DNA of 64,000 nt from Simplicispira suum (GCF_003008595.1 NZ_CP027669.1:248001-312000); one strand, 5' to 3'; counted from the first letter of the stretch, positions 47,943 to 57,663 are shown. Numbers and translations are program-made. Notes: generated by a model from the letters alone, not told the origin.

Positions 47943-48920
47943 TCAGTGGCTGTCGGCTTTGGTGTCGGTAAAGCGCCCGTAGCTTTGCAGCCGCCCGTAG
48001 CGGCGCTCGATCAACTCTTTGACCTTGAGGTCCGCCACCTGGCGAAAGGCGTCGCCCAGCGCGCGCTTGAGGAAGGCCGCCATTTGCTTGGGATCGCGGT
48101 GTGCGCCGCCCACAGGTTCATTGACGATCTTGTCCACCAGGCCGAGCGCCTTCAGGCGGTGCGCGGTGATGCCCAGCGCCTCGGCCGCGTCCTGGGCTTT
48201 GTCGCTGGTTTTCCACAGGATGGACGCGCAGCCCTCGGGGCTGATCACCGAGTAGATGGAGTACTGCAGCATCAGCAATTGATCGCAGACGCTGAGCGCC
48301 AGCGCGCCGCCTGAGCCACCCTCGCCAATGATGGTGGTGATGATGGGCACTTCGAGCTGCGCCATCTCGTAGATGTTGCGGCCAATGGCTTCCGACTGGC
48401 CGCGCTCTTCGGCGTCAATCCCCGGAAAAGCGCCGGGCGTATCGACAAAAGTGAACACCGGCAGGCTGAACTTCTCCGCAGTTTTCATCAGGCGCAGTGC
48501 CTTGCGGTAACCCTCGGGGCGCGTCATGCCAAAGTTGCGCAGTGCACGCTCTTTGGTGTCGCGCCCTTTCTGGTGACCCACCACCATGCAGGCGTGGCCG
48601 TTGAACCGCGCCAGGCCGCCCACAATGGATTTGTCATCCGCAAAGTGCCGGTCTCCGTGCAGTTCGACAAAATCGGTGAACAAATCACGTACGTAGTCGA
48701 GCGTGTAGGGCCGCTCGGAGTGGCGCGCAATCTTGGTGATCTGCCAGGGCGTCAGATTCGCGTAAATGTCTTTGGTGAGCTGCTGGCTTTTTTTGCTCAG
48801 CTGGTCGATTTCTTCCGAGATATCGACCGCACTCTCGTTCTGCACGTAGCGCAGCTCCTCGATCTTGGTTTCGAGTTCGGCAATCGGGCTCTCGAAATCC
48901 AGAAATGTTTTCTTCGCCAA
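47943..48920 (-). CDS. accA: Acetyl-CoA carboxylase carboxyltransferase subunit alpha
   Basis: A 325-residue subunit that, with AccD, transfers CO2 from biotin carboxyl carrier to acetyl-CoA for fatty acid synthesis. It has the conserved [20 protein letters not shown] and [15 protein letters not shown] segments. Translation starts [10 protein letters not shown]; the tilS gene follows 40 bases after it. Confidence 0.97.
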   Translation of the reverse strand: MAKKTFLDFESPIAELETKIEELRYVQNESAVDISEEIDQLSKKSQQLTKDIYANLTPWQITKIARHSERPYTLDYVRDLFTDFVELHGDRHFADDKSIVGGLARFNGHACMVVGHQKGRDTKERALRNFGMTRPEGYRKALRLMKTAEKFSLPVFTFVDTPGAFPGIDAEERGQSEAIGRNIYEMAQLEVPIITTIIGEGGSGGALALSVCDQLLMLQYSIYSVISPEGCASILWKTSDKAQDAAEALGITAHRLKALGLVDKIVNEPVGGAHRDPKQMAAFLKRALGDAFRQVADLKVKELIERRYGRLQSYGRFTDTKADSH

Positions 48921-49002
48921 CGTCGTTCTCCTTGTGTGTCACCTGCCGGGCACATTCCCTATTTTTCGCATTGCTCAGTGCCACCCAAACCAGGGCCACC
49001 GA

Positions 49003-49080
49003 GCAAAGGCCGCCCTGCGGAGGGCGGCGTCCCCCTTCGCGCAGGAGAAAGGGAGAAGGCGCAAAGCGCGTCAGGGGGTT
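49003..49080 (-). repeat. GC-rich 3'-flanking element, copy 3
   Basis: On the minus strand it begins within three bases of the glycosylase stop with AACCCCCTGACGCGCTT and ends in CGGCCTTTGC, the same frame of ends as copies 1 and 2. It lies between the glycosylase and accA. Confidence 0.75.
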
Positions 49081-49082
49081 GC

Positions 49083-49745
49083 TTAATAACTTACGGGCAG
49101 CGGGTCCAGCGAGCGCCAAATATACCAAGTGGCCACACTGCACCAGGGCTTCCAGGCCTGGGCCACTTCGCGCGCATCGCTGCGGCTCACCGGGTCGCCC
49201 GAAAAGTAGTTTCGGCTGATACCGTTGAGCAGGCCGACATCGTCCAGCGGCAGCACATTGGGCCGCATGAGGTGAAAGATGAGAAACATCTCGGCCGTCC
49301 AGCGGCCAATGCCGCGCACCGCCACCAGCTCGGCAATGATGGCTTCGTCGTCCATGGCCTGCCAGGCATCGACATGCAGCTTGTTGCCGTCAAAGTGCAG
49401 CGCCAGGTCCACCAGATACTCGACTTTGCGTGCCGACAGGCCGGCGGCGCGCATATCGTCAATCTTCAGCCGCAGCACGTCGGGCGGGGTGATCGCAGGA
49501 GTCAGTGCGGCGAAGCGGTCCCACACGGTCTGCGCCGCCTTCACCGAAATCTGCTGACCGACGATGCTGCGCGCCAACGTGACAAAGGCGTCGCCGCGCG
49601 TCTGCAGGCTGGTCTCGCCAAACTGCGGAATCAGGCGCTTCATCACCCGATCCTTCTTCATCAAATGCGTGCGCGCCTGGGACCAGTACTCGGGCGTCGC
49701 CAGGTCAGATGTGGTTGCGATCGCTATTACTTTAGAAGCATTCAC
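49083..49745 (-). CDS. DNA-3-methyladenine glycosylase (HhH-GPD family)
   Basis: A 220-residue AlkA-like base-excision repair enzyme. The helix-hairpin-helix ELVAVRGIGRWTAEMFLIF (about 130-148) contains the Gly-rich turn, and the catalytic Asp is in PLDDVGL nearby. The start is GTG 49745 with AAGGA six bases upstream; both lie in repeat copy J. The frame is open to 50345 through cysS, but that fusion is rejected because cysS has its own stop at 49792. Confidence 0.88.
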   Translation of the reverse strand: MNASKVIAIATTSDLATPEYWSQARTHLMKKDRVMKRLIPQFGETSLQTRGDAFVTLARSIVGQQISVKAAQTVWDRFAALTPAITPPDVLRLKIDDMRAAGLSARKVEYLVDLALHFDGNKLHVDAWQAMDDEAIIAELVAVRGIGRWTAEMFLIFHLMRPNVLPLDDVGLLNGISRNYFSGDPVSRSDAREVAQAWKPWCSVATWYIWRSLDPLPVSY

Positions 49746-49782
49746 CGCTTGTCCTTGCTGCGCTGGATGCCAATTTGACTCG
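49722..49782 (-). repeat. Dispersed palindromic element, copy J
   Basis: Minus-strand reading: TTGGCATCCAGCGCAGC, AAGGACAAGCGGTGAATG, CTTCTAAAGTAATAGCG. Degenerate centre but both ends fit. It covers the ribosome site and first codons of the glycosylase. Confidence 0.6.
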
Positions 49783-49791
49783 TATTTTTCT

Positions 49792-51168
49792 TCACGTGGC
49801 TGCTTCCCAGGTAGTGCCGGCGGCGCTGTCCTTGAGGACGATGCCCTGGGCCAGCAAGGCGGCGCGGATGCGGTCGGCCTCGGCGAAATCACGCGCTGCC
49901 TTGGCGGCGGCGCGGGCGGCGATCTGAGCATCAATGTCGACTGCATCGTGCGCTCCGCCGGCTTGCAAAAAGGCGGCAGGCTCGCCCTGCAGCAGCCCCA
50001 GGCACCCGCCCAGCGCCTTGAGCAGGCCGGCAGCTTGGTGCGAGCGGCTGCGGTTGACTTCGCCGGCCAGATCAAACAGCACGGCCACGGCTTCCGGCGT
50101 ACCGAAATCTTCGTCCATGGCGGCGCGAAAGCGCGCGGCATAGGGCTCGGCCCAGTCAATGGCGACGTTCTGCGCAGGCACCAGACTGAGCGCAGTGTAG
50201 AGGCGCTTGAGCGCCTGGTGGGCGTCGTCAAGGTGCGCGTCACTGTAGTTGAGCGCACTGCGGTAGTGAGCACGCACCATAAAGAAGCGCAGGGTTTCGG
50301 CCTGGTACTCGCGCAGTACATCGCGGATCGTGAAGAAGTTGCCAAGCGACTTGCTCATCTTCTCGTTGTCCACGCGCACAAAGCCGTTGTGCATCCAGAA
50401 GCGCGCCAGCGGCTTCCCGTGGGCGCCTTCGCTCTGCGCAATCTCGTTTTCGTGGTGCGGGAACTGCAGGTCGGCGCCGCCGCCGTGAATATCGAAGGTC
50501 TCGCCCAGGGTGGCGCAGCTCATGGCCGAGCACTCGATGTGCCAGCCAGGGCGCCCGGCGCCAAAGCTGCTGCCCCATTTGGCCTCGGCGGGCTCTTCGG
50601 GCTTGGCCGATTTCCAGAGCACGAAGTCGAGCGGGTCGTGCTTGCCGTCATCGACCGCCACGCGTTCGCCAGCGCGCAGCTCATCAAGCGACTTGCCCGA
50701 GAGCTTGCCGTAGCCAGGGAACTTGCGTACCGCGTAGTTCACGTCGCCGTTGCCGGCGCGGTAGGCCAGGCCCTTGCCTTCGAGCGTACCGATCAGCGAG
50801 AGCATCTGCGGTACGTATTCGGTGGCGCGCGGCTCGACATCCGGCGGTTCAATGCCCAGCCTGGCAATGTCAGCATGCATCGCCGCGATCATCTCGTCGG
50901 TCAACTCGCGAATGGTGATGCCGCGCTCCACTGCGCGCCGGATGATCTTGTCGTCGATGTCGGTGATGTTGCGTACGTAGGTGACGCGGTAGCCGCTGGC
51001 GCGCAGCCAGCGCTGCACCACGTCAAACGCCATCATCATGCGGGCATGGCCGACATGGCAGAGGTCGTAGATGGTCATGCCGCAGACGTACATGCGCACA
51101 TGGCCGGGTTCGATCGGGGAAAACTCTTCCAGGGCACGCGAGAGCGTGTTGTAGATGCGCAGACTCAT
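49792..51168 (-). CDS. cysS: Cysteinyl-tRNA synthetase
   Basis: A 458-residue class I synthetase. HIGH-type motif [12 protein letters not shown] (near 37), zinc-binding Cys and His residues, and KMSKSLGNF (near 268) are intact. ATG 51168 begins [11 protein letters not shown], matching the family; the frame extends upstream without a good start. Confidence 0.97.
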   Translation of the reverse strand: MSLRIYNTLSRALEEFSPIEPGHVRMYVCGMTIYDLCHVGHARMMMAFDVVQRWLRASGYRVTYVRNITDIDDKIIRRAVERGITIRELTDEMIAAMHADIARLGIEPPDVEPRATEYVPQMLSLIGTLEGKGLAYRAGNGDVNYAVRKFPGYGKLSGKSLDELRAGERVAVDDGKHDPLDFVLWKSAKPEEPAEAKWGSSFGAGRPGWHIECSAMSCATLGETFDIHGGGADLQFPHHENEIAQSEGAHGKPLARFWMHNGFVRVDNEKMSKSLGNFFTIRDVLREYQAETLRFFMVRAHYRSALNYSDAHLDDAHQALKRLYTALSLVPAQNVAIDWAEPYAARFRAAMDEDFGTPEAVAVLFDLAGEVNRSRSHQAAGLLKALGGCLGLLQGEPAAFLQAGGAHDAVDIDAQIAARAAAKAARDFAEADRIRAALLAQGIVLKDSAAGTTWEAAT

Positions 51169-51398
51169 GGGGATGGCGGTACGAAACAGGCGGGCGGGAG
51201 AGGGGTGGAGTATCGGGCGGCCGACGCTGCCCGTGCGGGGCGCGTGCAGGATCCCTGCGCACACGGCGGGCCCGACAAGTCGCCTTGGCGCCGGTTTGCC
51301 GCTCTCTGGCAGCGTACCGTCATGACCACCCTCTCAGCTACAATCCGCCGCAGTATAAGCGCCTGCCCGGCCTCCCGCTGATCACTTCACGGACCTTC

Positions 51399-52544
51399 AT
51401 GACATCCTCCCGCCGCACCCTCACCCCTCTTGTGCGTCTCGCGCGTCTCATGGCTTTTTCTGCGCTGCTGGGCGCAACGGCCGTGCACGCGGAGGACTAT
51501 TCAGACATCACCGGCTTGCTCAAAAGCGGCAAGGCTGCCGATGCGCTGGCGAAGGCCGATCAGCGGCTCGCAAGTGCCCCCAAAGACCCACAGTTGCGTT
51601 TTTTGCGCGGCGTCGCACAGGCCGACTCGGGCAAACCCACAGACGCCATCGCCACGTTCACGCAGCTCACGCAGGAATACCCCGAGCTGCCCGAGCCCTA
51701 CAACAACCTGGCCGTGCTGTACGCCAGCCAGAACCAGCTCGACAAAGCGCGCACCGCCCTTGAAATGGCGATCCGCACCAATCCCAGCTATTCGACCGCG
51801 CACGAGAACCTGGGCGACATCTATGCCAAGCTGGCTGCCCAGGCCTACAACAAGGCGCTGCAGCTGGATGCGACCAACAGCGCCGCGCTCAATCCCAAGC
51901 TCGCGCTGATTCGCGAGCTGTTTGCACCGGGCCGCACGCCCACCCGTACAGCGGCCGCGCCTGCTGCCGCACCCGTCGCTGCACGCGCTCCGGCAGCACC
52001 CGTCCCCGTACCGGCAGCCGCTCCCCCGGCCACACCCGTCGTCGTCGCTGCAGCACCAGCTCCGGCACCCAAGCCACCCGTCGCCGCACCAGTGACTCCG
52101 GTGGCTGAGGCCGCGCCAGCTGCGGCCCCGGTCCGCGCGCCCGCGGCCGAACCGGTGAGCGCACCCCCAGCCCGTTCCGACAGCGCCTCGGGCGCTGACA
52201 CCGTCGCCCAGCAAGATGTCGAATCGGCCATCAGCGCCTGGGCCGCCGCCTGGTCGGCACGCGACATGAAGAACTATTTGTCCTCCTACGGCAAGCAGTT
52301 CGATCCGCCCGGCAAGCAAAGCCGCGCCGCCTGGGAGAAAGAGCGGGAGTCCCGCATCGTGGGCAAGAAGCACATCAAGGTCACCATCACCGACCTGTCC
52401 GTGGACGTCAAAGGCGACAAAGCCACTGCGCGTTTCCATCAGGCGTACGACGCCGATACGCTCAGCGTTGCCAGCCGCAAGACGCTTGAACTGGTACGCA
52501 GCCAGGGCCGCTGGGTGATCGTGCGCGAATCCACTGGTAGCTGA
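51399..52544 (+). CDS. Exported TPR protein with C-terminal NTF2-like domain
   Basis: A 381-residue periplasmic protein. Signal peptide 1-31 (ends VHA). TPR repeats at about 35-165 are followed by an Ala/Pro-rich linker (about 175-275) that may span the peptidoglycan, then an NTF2-like domain (about 280-380). The same type of C-terminal domain ends the next gene product, an L,D-transpeptidase. They are adjacent, so this protein likely assists the transpeptidase or builds a cell-wall complex. No known name. Confidence 0.8.
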   Translation: MTSSRRTLTPLVRLARLMAFSALLGATAVHAEDYSDITGLLKSGKAADALAKADQRLASAPKDPQLRFLRGVAQADSGKPTDAIATFTQLTQEYPELPEPYNNLAVLYASQNQLDKARTALEMAIRTNPSYSTAHENLGDIYAKLAAQAYNKALQLDATNSAALNPKLALIRELFAPGRTPTRTAAAPAAAPVAARAPAAPVPVPAAAPPATPVVVAAAPAPAPKPPVAAPVTPVAEAAPAAAPVRAPAAEPVSAPPARSDSASGADTVAQQDVESAISAWAAAWSARDMKNYLSSYGKQFDPPGKQSRAAWEKERESRIVGKKHIKVTITDLSVDVKGDKATARFHQAYDADTLSVASRKTLELVRSQGRWVIVRESTGS

Positions 52545-52566
52545 TGCAACAACGCGTTTTCCTGCG

Positions 52567-53961
52567 GTGCACCGACTGCACCGCCGTCCCGCATTGATCG
52601 CGCCAGACAAGCGCCGACCGCGCGCCTGGCCACGCGTTGGCGCTGCCTGGATGGCCACCGCGCTGCTGGCCATCGGTGCGCTGACGGCGCTGCCCGGCTG
52701 GGCGCGTGAGCCGCAGCGCGCAGCGCCGAAAAAGGCCGTCCACACCCAGCGAACAGCGGCAAAAGCCACGCGCGCCGTGGCGCCAAGGCGTGCGGCCGTG
52801 GCCGCCGCAGTGCCTGTGGCAGCCAAGGCGCAAGTGGCTCAAGCAGCCCGTAGCGATCAGGCAGAAACCCGGTTGATTCGCGTGTACCGATTGACCGCCC
52901 AGGGCCGCACCGAGGAGGCCCTGGCTCAGGCCCACACCCTGGTGCGTGATTTTCCGAACTTCCAGCTCGCGCAGCTGGCGCTGGGTGATTTGCTGACCGC
53001 GCGCACACGCCCGCTGGCGCAGTTTGGCGACGTGGCGGCACCCCAGCCTGAAGCAGGAGCGGTTTTGGCCGAACTGCGCCAGGAGTCGCGCCAGCGCGTG
53101 GCGGCCGAGCGACTGCGCCCGGCAGCAGGCGCCATTCCGGCGGCCTTTGTTGAAATCTCTGATCGCACGCGCCATGCCATCGCCGTGGATGCCTCGCGCT
53201 CGCGCCTGTATTTGTTTGAAAACGGCAAGCAGGGCCTGCGGCTGGTGGCCGACTACTACGCGTCGGTGGGCAAACTGGGGATCGAAAAGGAATTTGAGGG
53301 CGATCAGCGCACGCCGCTGGGCGTCTACTACATCACCAGCCGGCTCGACGCCAAGCAACTGGCCGACCTCTATGGCTCGGGCGCGCTGCCGCTGAACTAC
53401 CCCAACGCCCTCGATCTGCGCCGTGGCAAGACCGGCAGCGGCATCTGGTTGCACGGCACGCCCAGCACCCAGTTTTCGCGCGCACCGCAAGCCACCGACG
53501 GCTGCGTGGCCATCGCCAACCCGGACCTGGAGCGCATTCTGAACACCGTCGAGCCGCGCAGCACGCCAGTGGTCATTTCGAGCCAGCTCCATTGGGTGAC
53601 GCCCCAGGGCGTGGTGGGGGAACGCCAGGCGTTCAACCAGGTGCTGGACGCCTGGAGCAAGGCAAAATCCGAAGGCGACTTGCAGCGTCTGCTGGGCTTT
53701 TACACCTATGACTTTCAGGGCATGCGCAGCCAGTCGATCACGGAATTGCGCGCCACGCTGCAGGAAGACCTCCAGGCCCTGCGCGGCCGCACACTGGTGC
53801 TCAAGGACAAATCCGCCTTGCACTGGCAAGACAGCAGCGAGACCATGGTGGTCACCTTTGCCGAAGTCCCCGCCGGTGCCCGCAGCGGCCCGGTCAAGCG
53901 ACAGTACTGGCGTCGCCAGGGACAGCGCTGGCAGATATTTTTTGAAGGGGTGATTGGATGA
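52567..53961 (+). CDS. L,D-transpeptidase (YkuD) with NTF2-like C-terminus, Cds6-type
   Basis: A 464-residue periplasmic cell-wall enzyme. A basic leader with a membrane or signal helix (residues 29-46) precedes a TPR-like helical region (about 95-140). The YkuD domain (about 195-335) has [19 protein letters not shown] followed by CVAI, placing the catalytic Cys near residue 316. A C-terminal NTF2-like domain (about 355-462) follows. It would form or attach 3-3 peptidoglycan links. The GTG start 52567 lacks a strong ribosome site. Its stop overlaps ppiA in ATGA. Confidence 0.9.
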   Translation: MHRLHRRPALIAPDKRRPRAWPRVGAAWMATALLAIGALTALPGWAREPQRAAPKKAVHTQRTAAKATRAVAPRRAAVAAAVPVAAKAQVAQAARSDQAETRLIRVYRLTAQGRTEEALAQAHTLVRDFPNFQLAQLALGDLLTARTRPLAQFGDVAAPQPEAGAVLAELRQESRQRVAAERLRPAAGAIPAAFVEISDRTRHAIAVDASRSRLYLFENGKQGLRLVADYYASVGKLGIEKEFEGDQRTPLGVYYITSRLDAKQLADLYGSGALPLNYPNALDLRRGKTGSGIWLHGTPSTQFSRAPQATDGCVAIANPDLERILNTVEPRSTPVVISSQLHWVTPQGVVGERQAFNQVLDAWSKAKSEGDLQRLLGFYTYDFQGMRSQSITELRATLQEDLQALRGRTLVLKDKSALHWQDSSETMVVTFAEVPAGARSGPVKRQYWRRQGQRWQIFFEGVIG

Positions 53962-54542
53962 TTTCAAGAAGAAAATGGGCTCTAGCGCTGAATGCGCTTG
54001 CGCTGACAGCTATGTTTTCCGTAGCAAATCAGGCCTCTGCCGAAGATGCTCCCAAAGTCAAACTGGCGACGTCCATGGGCGACATCGTGGTGCAGCTCAA
54101 CCCGGAAAAAGCGCCGAAAACCGTCGCCAACTTCCTGCAGTACGTGCGCGAGAAGCACTACGATGGCACGATTTTTCACCGCGTGATCGACGGCTTCATG
54201 ATCCAGGGCGGGGGCTTTACGCCCGACATGGCGCAAAAGCCCATGCGCGCACCCATTCCGCTCGAAGCCGGGAACGGCCTGAAGAACGACAAATACACCA
54301 TCGCCATGGCGCGCACCGGTGCACCCGATTCGGCCACCGCGCAGTTTTTCATCAACGTGAAGGACAACGCCATGCTCAACGCCCCCCAGCCCGACGGCCA
54401 CGGCTACGCGGTGTTTGGCAAGGTGGTGGAAGGCACCGACGTGGTGGACAAGATCCGGGCTGTAGCCACCAGCAACAAGGGACCGTACCAAAACGTGCCC
54501 AAAGACCCCGTCACCATCAACTCGGCCACCGTGGTCGAATAA
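53958..54542 (+). CDS. ppiA: Periplasmic peptidyl-prolyl cis-trans isomerase A
   Basis: A 194-residue cyclophilin with signal peptide 1-28 (ends ASA). Catalytic segments [17 protein letters not shown] and [10 protein letters not shown] are intact. Residues 5-24, the whole hydrophobic core of the signal, are encoded by repeat copy K. Its ATG overlaps the transpeptidase stop, and ppiB follows. Confidence 0.94.
   Translation: MISRRKWALALNALALTAMFSVANQASAEDAPKVKLATSMGDIVVQLNPEKAPKTVANFLQYVREKHYDGTIFHRVIDGFMIQGGGFTPDMAQKPMRAPIPLEAGNGLKNDKYTIAMARTGAPDSATAQFFINVKDNAMLNAPQPDGHGYAVFGKVVEGTDVVDKIRAVATSNKGPYQNVPKDPVTINSATVVE
53971..54028 (+). repeat. Dispersed palindromic element, copy K, inside ppiA signal peptide
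   Basis: Reads ATGGGCTCTAGCGCTGAATG, then CGCTTGCGCTGACAGCTATG, then TTTTCCGTAGC. Well preserved and translated in sense as PpiA residues 5-24. Confidence 0.82.
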
Positions 54543-54565
54543 GCGCATTCGCGAAAGGAATTCCC

Positions 54566-55072
54566 ATGAGCAACCCCCAAGTCGAACTCCACATCGCCGG
54601 CTACGGCGTCATCACTCTGGAACTTGACCAGGAAAAGGCGCCCAAGTCGGTCGCCAACTTCCTCGCGTACGTCAACAAGGGCCACTACGACAACACCGTC
54701 TTTCACCGCGTGATTCCTGGCTTTATGGTGCAAGGTGGCGGTTTTGAGCCCGGCATGAACCAGAAACCCACCGATGCGCCGATCGAAAACGAAGCGCAAA
54801 ACGGCCTGAAAAACGCCAACTACACGGTGGCCATGGCGCGCACCAACGACCCGCACTCGGCCAGCTCGCAATTCTTCATCAACGTGGCCGACAACGGCTT
54901 TCTGAACCACACCGCGCCCTCGGCCCAAGGCTGGGGCTACGCCGTATTTGGCAAAGTGGTGGGTGGCACCGATGTGGTCGACAAGATCAAGGCCGTTCCC
55001 ACAGGCCGCAAGGGCTTCCATGACGACGTCCCCAAGGACGACGTGGTGATCGAAAAAGCCGTCGCCCTCTGA
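54566..55072 (+). CDS. ppiB: Cytoplasmic peptidyl-prolyl cis-trans isomerase B
   Basis: A 168-residue cyclophilin without a signal peptide. It shows [18 protein letters not shown] and [18 protein letters not shown] precedes ATG 54566. The open frame extends upstream through ppiA but the cytoplasmic start is clear. It follows ppiA by 23 bases; the pair probably arose by duplication. Confidence 0.95.
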   Translation: MSNPQVELHIAGYGVITLELDQEKAPKSVANFLAYVNKGHYDNTVFHRVIPGFMVQGGGFEPGMNQKPTDAPIENEAQNGLKNANYTVAMARTNDPHSASSQFFINVADNGFLNHTAPSAQGWGYAVFGKVVGGTDVVDKIKAVPTGRKGFHDDVPKDDVVIEKAVAL

Positions 55073-55093
55073 TCTGATTCACGCAGCGCGCGC

Positions 55094-55873
55094 GTGAACC
55101 CGGCCGTGCCCCAGGCGCAAGAGCTGCTGGCTCCGGCGCACTGGCGCACCGTCGATTTTTTGTCGGATCTGCATTTGCAGGCAGCCGACCCCGAAACGCT
55201 CGCCTGCTTCGAGCGCTATCTGGCGCGCACCACGGCCGACGCCGTCTTCATCCTGGGCGATCTGTTCGAGGTCTGGGTCGGCGACGACGCCTGCGACGAA
55301 GCCGGCAGTTTTGAAGCAAGGCTGGCCCAGCGGCTCGCTACAGCGGCGCAGCAGCGCCCGGTGTATTTCATGCACGGCAACCGGGATTTTCTGGTGGGAA
55401 GCTCCTTGTTCGAGCACACCGGCATCATCGGGCTATCGGATCCCAGCGTGCTCATCTTTGGTACGCAGCGGCTGCTGCTGAGCCACGGCGACCTGCTTTG
55501 TCTCGACGACATGGACTACCAGCGCTTTCGCAGCCTGGTGCGCAGCCGCGCCTGGCAGCAAAGCTTTCTGGCACAGCCGCTCGCCCTGCGGCGCGCCCAG
55601 GCGCGCGCCATTCGCAGCCAGAGCGAAGCGCGCAAACAAGGCGGCGAAACCTATGCCGACGTGGACGGTCCGGCCGCGCTGGCCTGGCTGCAGGCGGCGG
55701 GTGCACGCACCCTGGTCCATGGCCACACGCACCGCCCGGCCGAGCATGCGCTGGCACCCGGCTACCGGCGCGTGGTGCTCAGCGACTGGGACTGCGCCGC
55801 CCAACCGCCACGGGGAGACGTGCTCCGCTTGTCGGCGCAGGGCCTGGAACGCCTGCCCATGGGCCCCATATAG
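55094..55873 (+). CDS. lpxH: UDP-2,3-diacylglucosamine diphosphatase
   Basis: A 259-residue metallophosphoesterase that releases lipid X in lipid A synthesis. The metal-binding motifs FLSDLHL, GDLFEVWVGDD, GNRDFL and HGHTHRP are all present. Start is GTG 55094, 21 bases after ppiB. It works at the inner face of the inner membrane. Confidence 0.94.
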   Translation: MNPAVPQAQELLAPAHWRTVDFLSDLHLQAADPETLACFERYLARTTADAVFILGDLFEVWVGDDACDEAGSFEARLAQRLATAAQQRPVYFMHGNRDFLVGSSLFEHTGIIGLSDPSVLIFGTQRLLLSHGDLLCLDDMDYQRFRSLVRSRAWQQSFLAQPLALRRAQARAIRSQSEARKQGGETYADVDGPAALAWLQAAGARTLVHGHTHRPAEHALAPGYRRVVLSDWDCAAQPPRGDVLRLSAQGLERLPMGPI

Positions 55874-55878
55874 GCCGC

Positions 55879-56700
55879 ATGGTTCCCTTCTTCAACCGCC
55901 TGCGCAGCAGCCTGCGCGCCACCCTGGCCCCGGTGCCCGACATCTCGGCCGAGCTGTGGCTCCAGACCCTGGGGCGCTACCCCTTTCTCGCCGCACTGCC
56001 GCTCGCACAGCAGGCCAAGCTGCGTGCCCTGGCGGCGCTGTTTCTGGATGGCAAGGAATTCCACGGCGCCCACGGCCTGGAGGTGACCGACGCCATGGCC
56101 ATCGACATTGCTGCGCAGGCCTGCCTGCCCCTGCTGCACTGGGGCGATCCGCACGAGGCGCTCGCCTGGTACGACGACTTCGTCACCATCGTGGTGCACC
56201 CCGGCGAGGCCGTCGCACGCCGCGAGAGCATGGACGCCGCCGGCGTGGTGCACCAATACACCGAGGTCCTGGCGGGCGAAGCCATGGAGCGCGGGCCGGT
56301 GATGCTCAGTTGGAGACACGTGGCCGAAGGCAGCACGAGCGCAGGCCATGGCAGCAACGTGGTGGTGCACGAATTCGTCCACAAGATCGACATGCAGAAC
56401 GGCCACGCCAACGGCTGCCCGCCCCTGCCGCGCGGCCTGCTGGGCACGCGTGGCCCGCGCGCGGCGCTGGCGGCCTGGCAGGCCGCGTGGAAGCCGGCGT
56501 ATGCCGATTTCCGTGAAGCGGTGGTCAAGGCCGAACGCTTTGGCGCCGAGCGGCCCTGGCTGGATGCCTACGGCGCCACGGCGCCCGCAGAGTTCTTTGC
56601 CGTGGCCTGCGAGGCCTATTTCGTGAACCGCGAACGCTTTGCGCTGGAGTTTCCCTCGCTCATGCCGGCGCTGGACGGGTTTTTCAAACGCCCGGCGTGA
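55879..56700 (+). CDS. MtfA-like zinc metallopeptidase
   Basis: A 273-residue protein with the zinc motif VVHEFVHKID (HEXXH, about 163-172) and a third-ligand Glu in APAEFFAVACEAYF. This matches MtfA, the protein that titrates the Mlc repressor and shows peptidase activity. It starts 5 bases after lpxH. Role in this organism unknown. Confidence 0.87.
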   Translation: MVPFFNRLRSSLRATLAPVPDISAELWLQTLGRYPFLAALPLAQQAKLRALAALFLDGKEFHGAHGLEVTDAMAIDIAAQACLPLLHWGDPHEALAWYDDFVTIVVHPGEAVARRESMDAAGVVHQYTEVLAGEAMERGPVMLSWRHVAEGSTSAGHGSNVVVHEFVHKIDMQNGHANGCPPLPRGLLGTRGPRAALAAWQAAWKPAYADFREAVVKAERFGAERPWLDAYGATAPAEFFAVACEAYFVNRERFALEFPSLMPALDGFFKRPA

Positions 56701-56707
56701 TACCGGA

Positions 56708-56729
56708 CCTTCCCTGCAAACGGGGAAGG
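56708..56729. terminator. Hairpin between convergent mtfA-like and DUF3014 genes
   Basis: CCTTCCC (56708-56714) pairs with GGGGAAGG (56722-56729). There is no T-tract; it lies between two converging stop codons. Confidence 0.45.
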
Positions 56730-56733
56730 AGGC

Positions 56734-57549
56734 TCAAGGCTTGGCTTTGGCCACCGCACCAGTAGCCACCAGGGCCCGCAGCGCCCTCAGCCGCGCCTTC
56801 AAGCGCCGTTCGTTCACCAAACCCACGCGTACCATGATTTTTTGCCCGCTCGACAAGGCCTGCAGTTGCGGATCGGCAAATTCGTAACGCACCCAGGGGC
56901 GGGCCGAGCTCCATTCGCCCTTGACTTCGGTGAGCTGCACGCGCACCGGCTCGGCCGGCTCGGGCGCCGCAAGCAGGTGGTCAATCACGGCCACCAGGCG
57001 GTCATTGAAGTAGCGGCCGGGATAGCCAAGCTCTTCGTAGGCCTGCTGGAACAACGGGTACAGGCGCGCGTACAGCGCCACGGCGCGCTGCAAATCCACC
57101 GTTTCCACCCATTGCACCACCGCGCTGTAGCGCGCTGCGTTGTCAGGCGCGATGTGCTGGCCCTCGCCTTCGCCCTGGACGGTAAAGCGACCTTGCGTGG
57201 GCTGCACCGGCCACATACCCGCAGGGGCCTGCGCACGCGCCAGGTTGTCGACTGTGGCGACGACGCGGCGCACCAGGCCGTCGATTTGCAGAAAGCTTGC
57301 CACCTGGCGTTGGCCCAGCAACTCGGCAATTGCCTGCGCGACGTAGTCGTCGGCACTGGCCAGCGCCGGCAACGCCGCATCGGGCGGGGCCAGTGCATCG
57401 ATCAGGTTCTGCGGGCCCGAGGCGGGGGTGGATGCTGGTGCAGCCACCGGCGTTGCGATGGGCGGGGAGGCGCTCACGACCACAGGCTGCGTCCGGTTCT
57501 GCCACCACCACCAGCCCCCTGCCGCCAGCAGGACCACCACGACCAACAA
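56734..57549 (-). CDS. DUF3014 membrane-anchored protein; natural start out of frame
   Basis: The body frame gives 271 residues: one membrane helix at the very start (LVVVVLLAAGGWWWWQ) and a periplasmic DUF3014 domain (about 55-260, with SFLQIDGLVRRVVATVDNLA and ARLYPLFQQAYEELGYPG). No ATG starts this frame. The obvious start, ATG 57611 with AAGGAAG eight bases upstream, reads MSGQERSTLTPP and then leaves the body frame at a C6 run (57576-57581). One extra C would join them. Either a sequencing error, phase variation or a recent mutation. Function of DUF3014 unknown. Confidence 0.75.
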   Translation of the reverse strand: MLVVVVLLAAGGWWWWQNRTQPVVVSASPPIATPVAAPASTPASGPQNLIDALAPPDAALPALASADDYVAQAIAELLGQRQVASFLQIDGLVRRVVATVDNLARAQAPAGMWPVQPTQGRFTVQGEGEGQHIAPDNAARYSAVVQWVETVDLQRAVALYARLYPLFQQAYEELGYPGRYFNDRLVAVIDHLLAAPEPAEPVRVQLTEVKGEWSSARPWVRYEFADPQLQALSSGQKIMVRVGLVNERRLKARLRALRALVATGAVAKAKP

Positions 57550-57575
57550 GGCCAGGGGCCAGCGCGAGCGCTCTT

Positions 57576-57581
57576 GGGGGG
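57576..57581 (-). other. C6 tract separating DUF3014 start from its body frame
   Basis: Six C on the minus strand lie between ATG 57611 and the hydrophobic helix. C7 restores one open frame from a start with a strong ribosome site; C6, as given, does not. Confidence 0.6.
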
Positions 57582-57663
57582 AGTCAAGGTGCTTCGTTCC
57601 TGTCCAGACATGGGCGTCTTCCTTTTCGCATCAATAGGGTGTCCTGCACCACTCTACGCGAAG

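Noticed and set aside
49083..50345. Possible fusion of the DNA glycosylase with an upstream domain of 200 residues
   Set aside because: The upstream part is out-of-frame cysS sequence; cysS is intact and the glycosylase has its own ribosome site and GTG at 49745.
53954..55072. A 372-codon frame joining a low-complexity N-terminus to ppiB
   Set aside because: The first half is the wrong frame of ppiA; ppiB has AAAGGAA and ATG at 54566.
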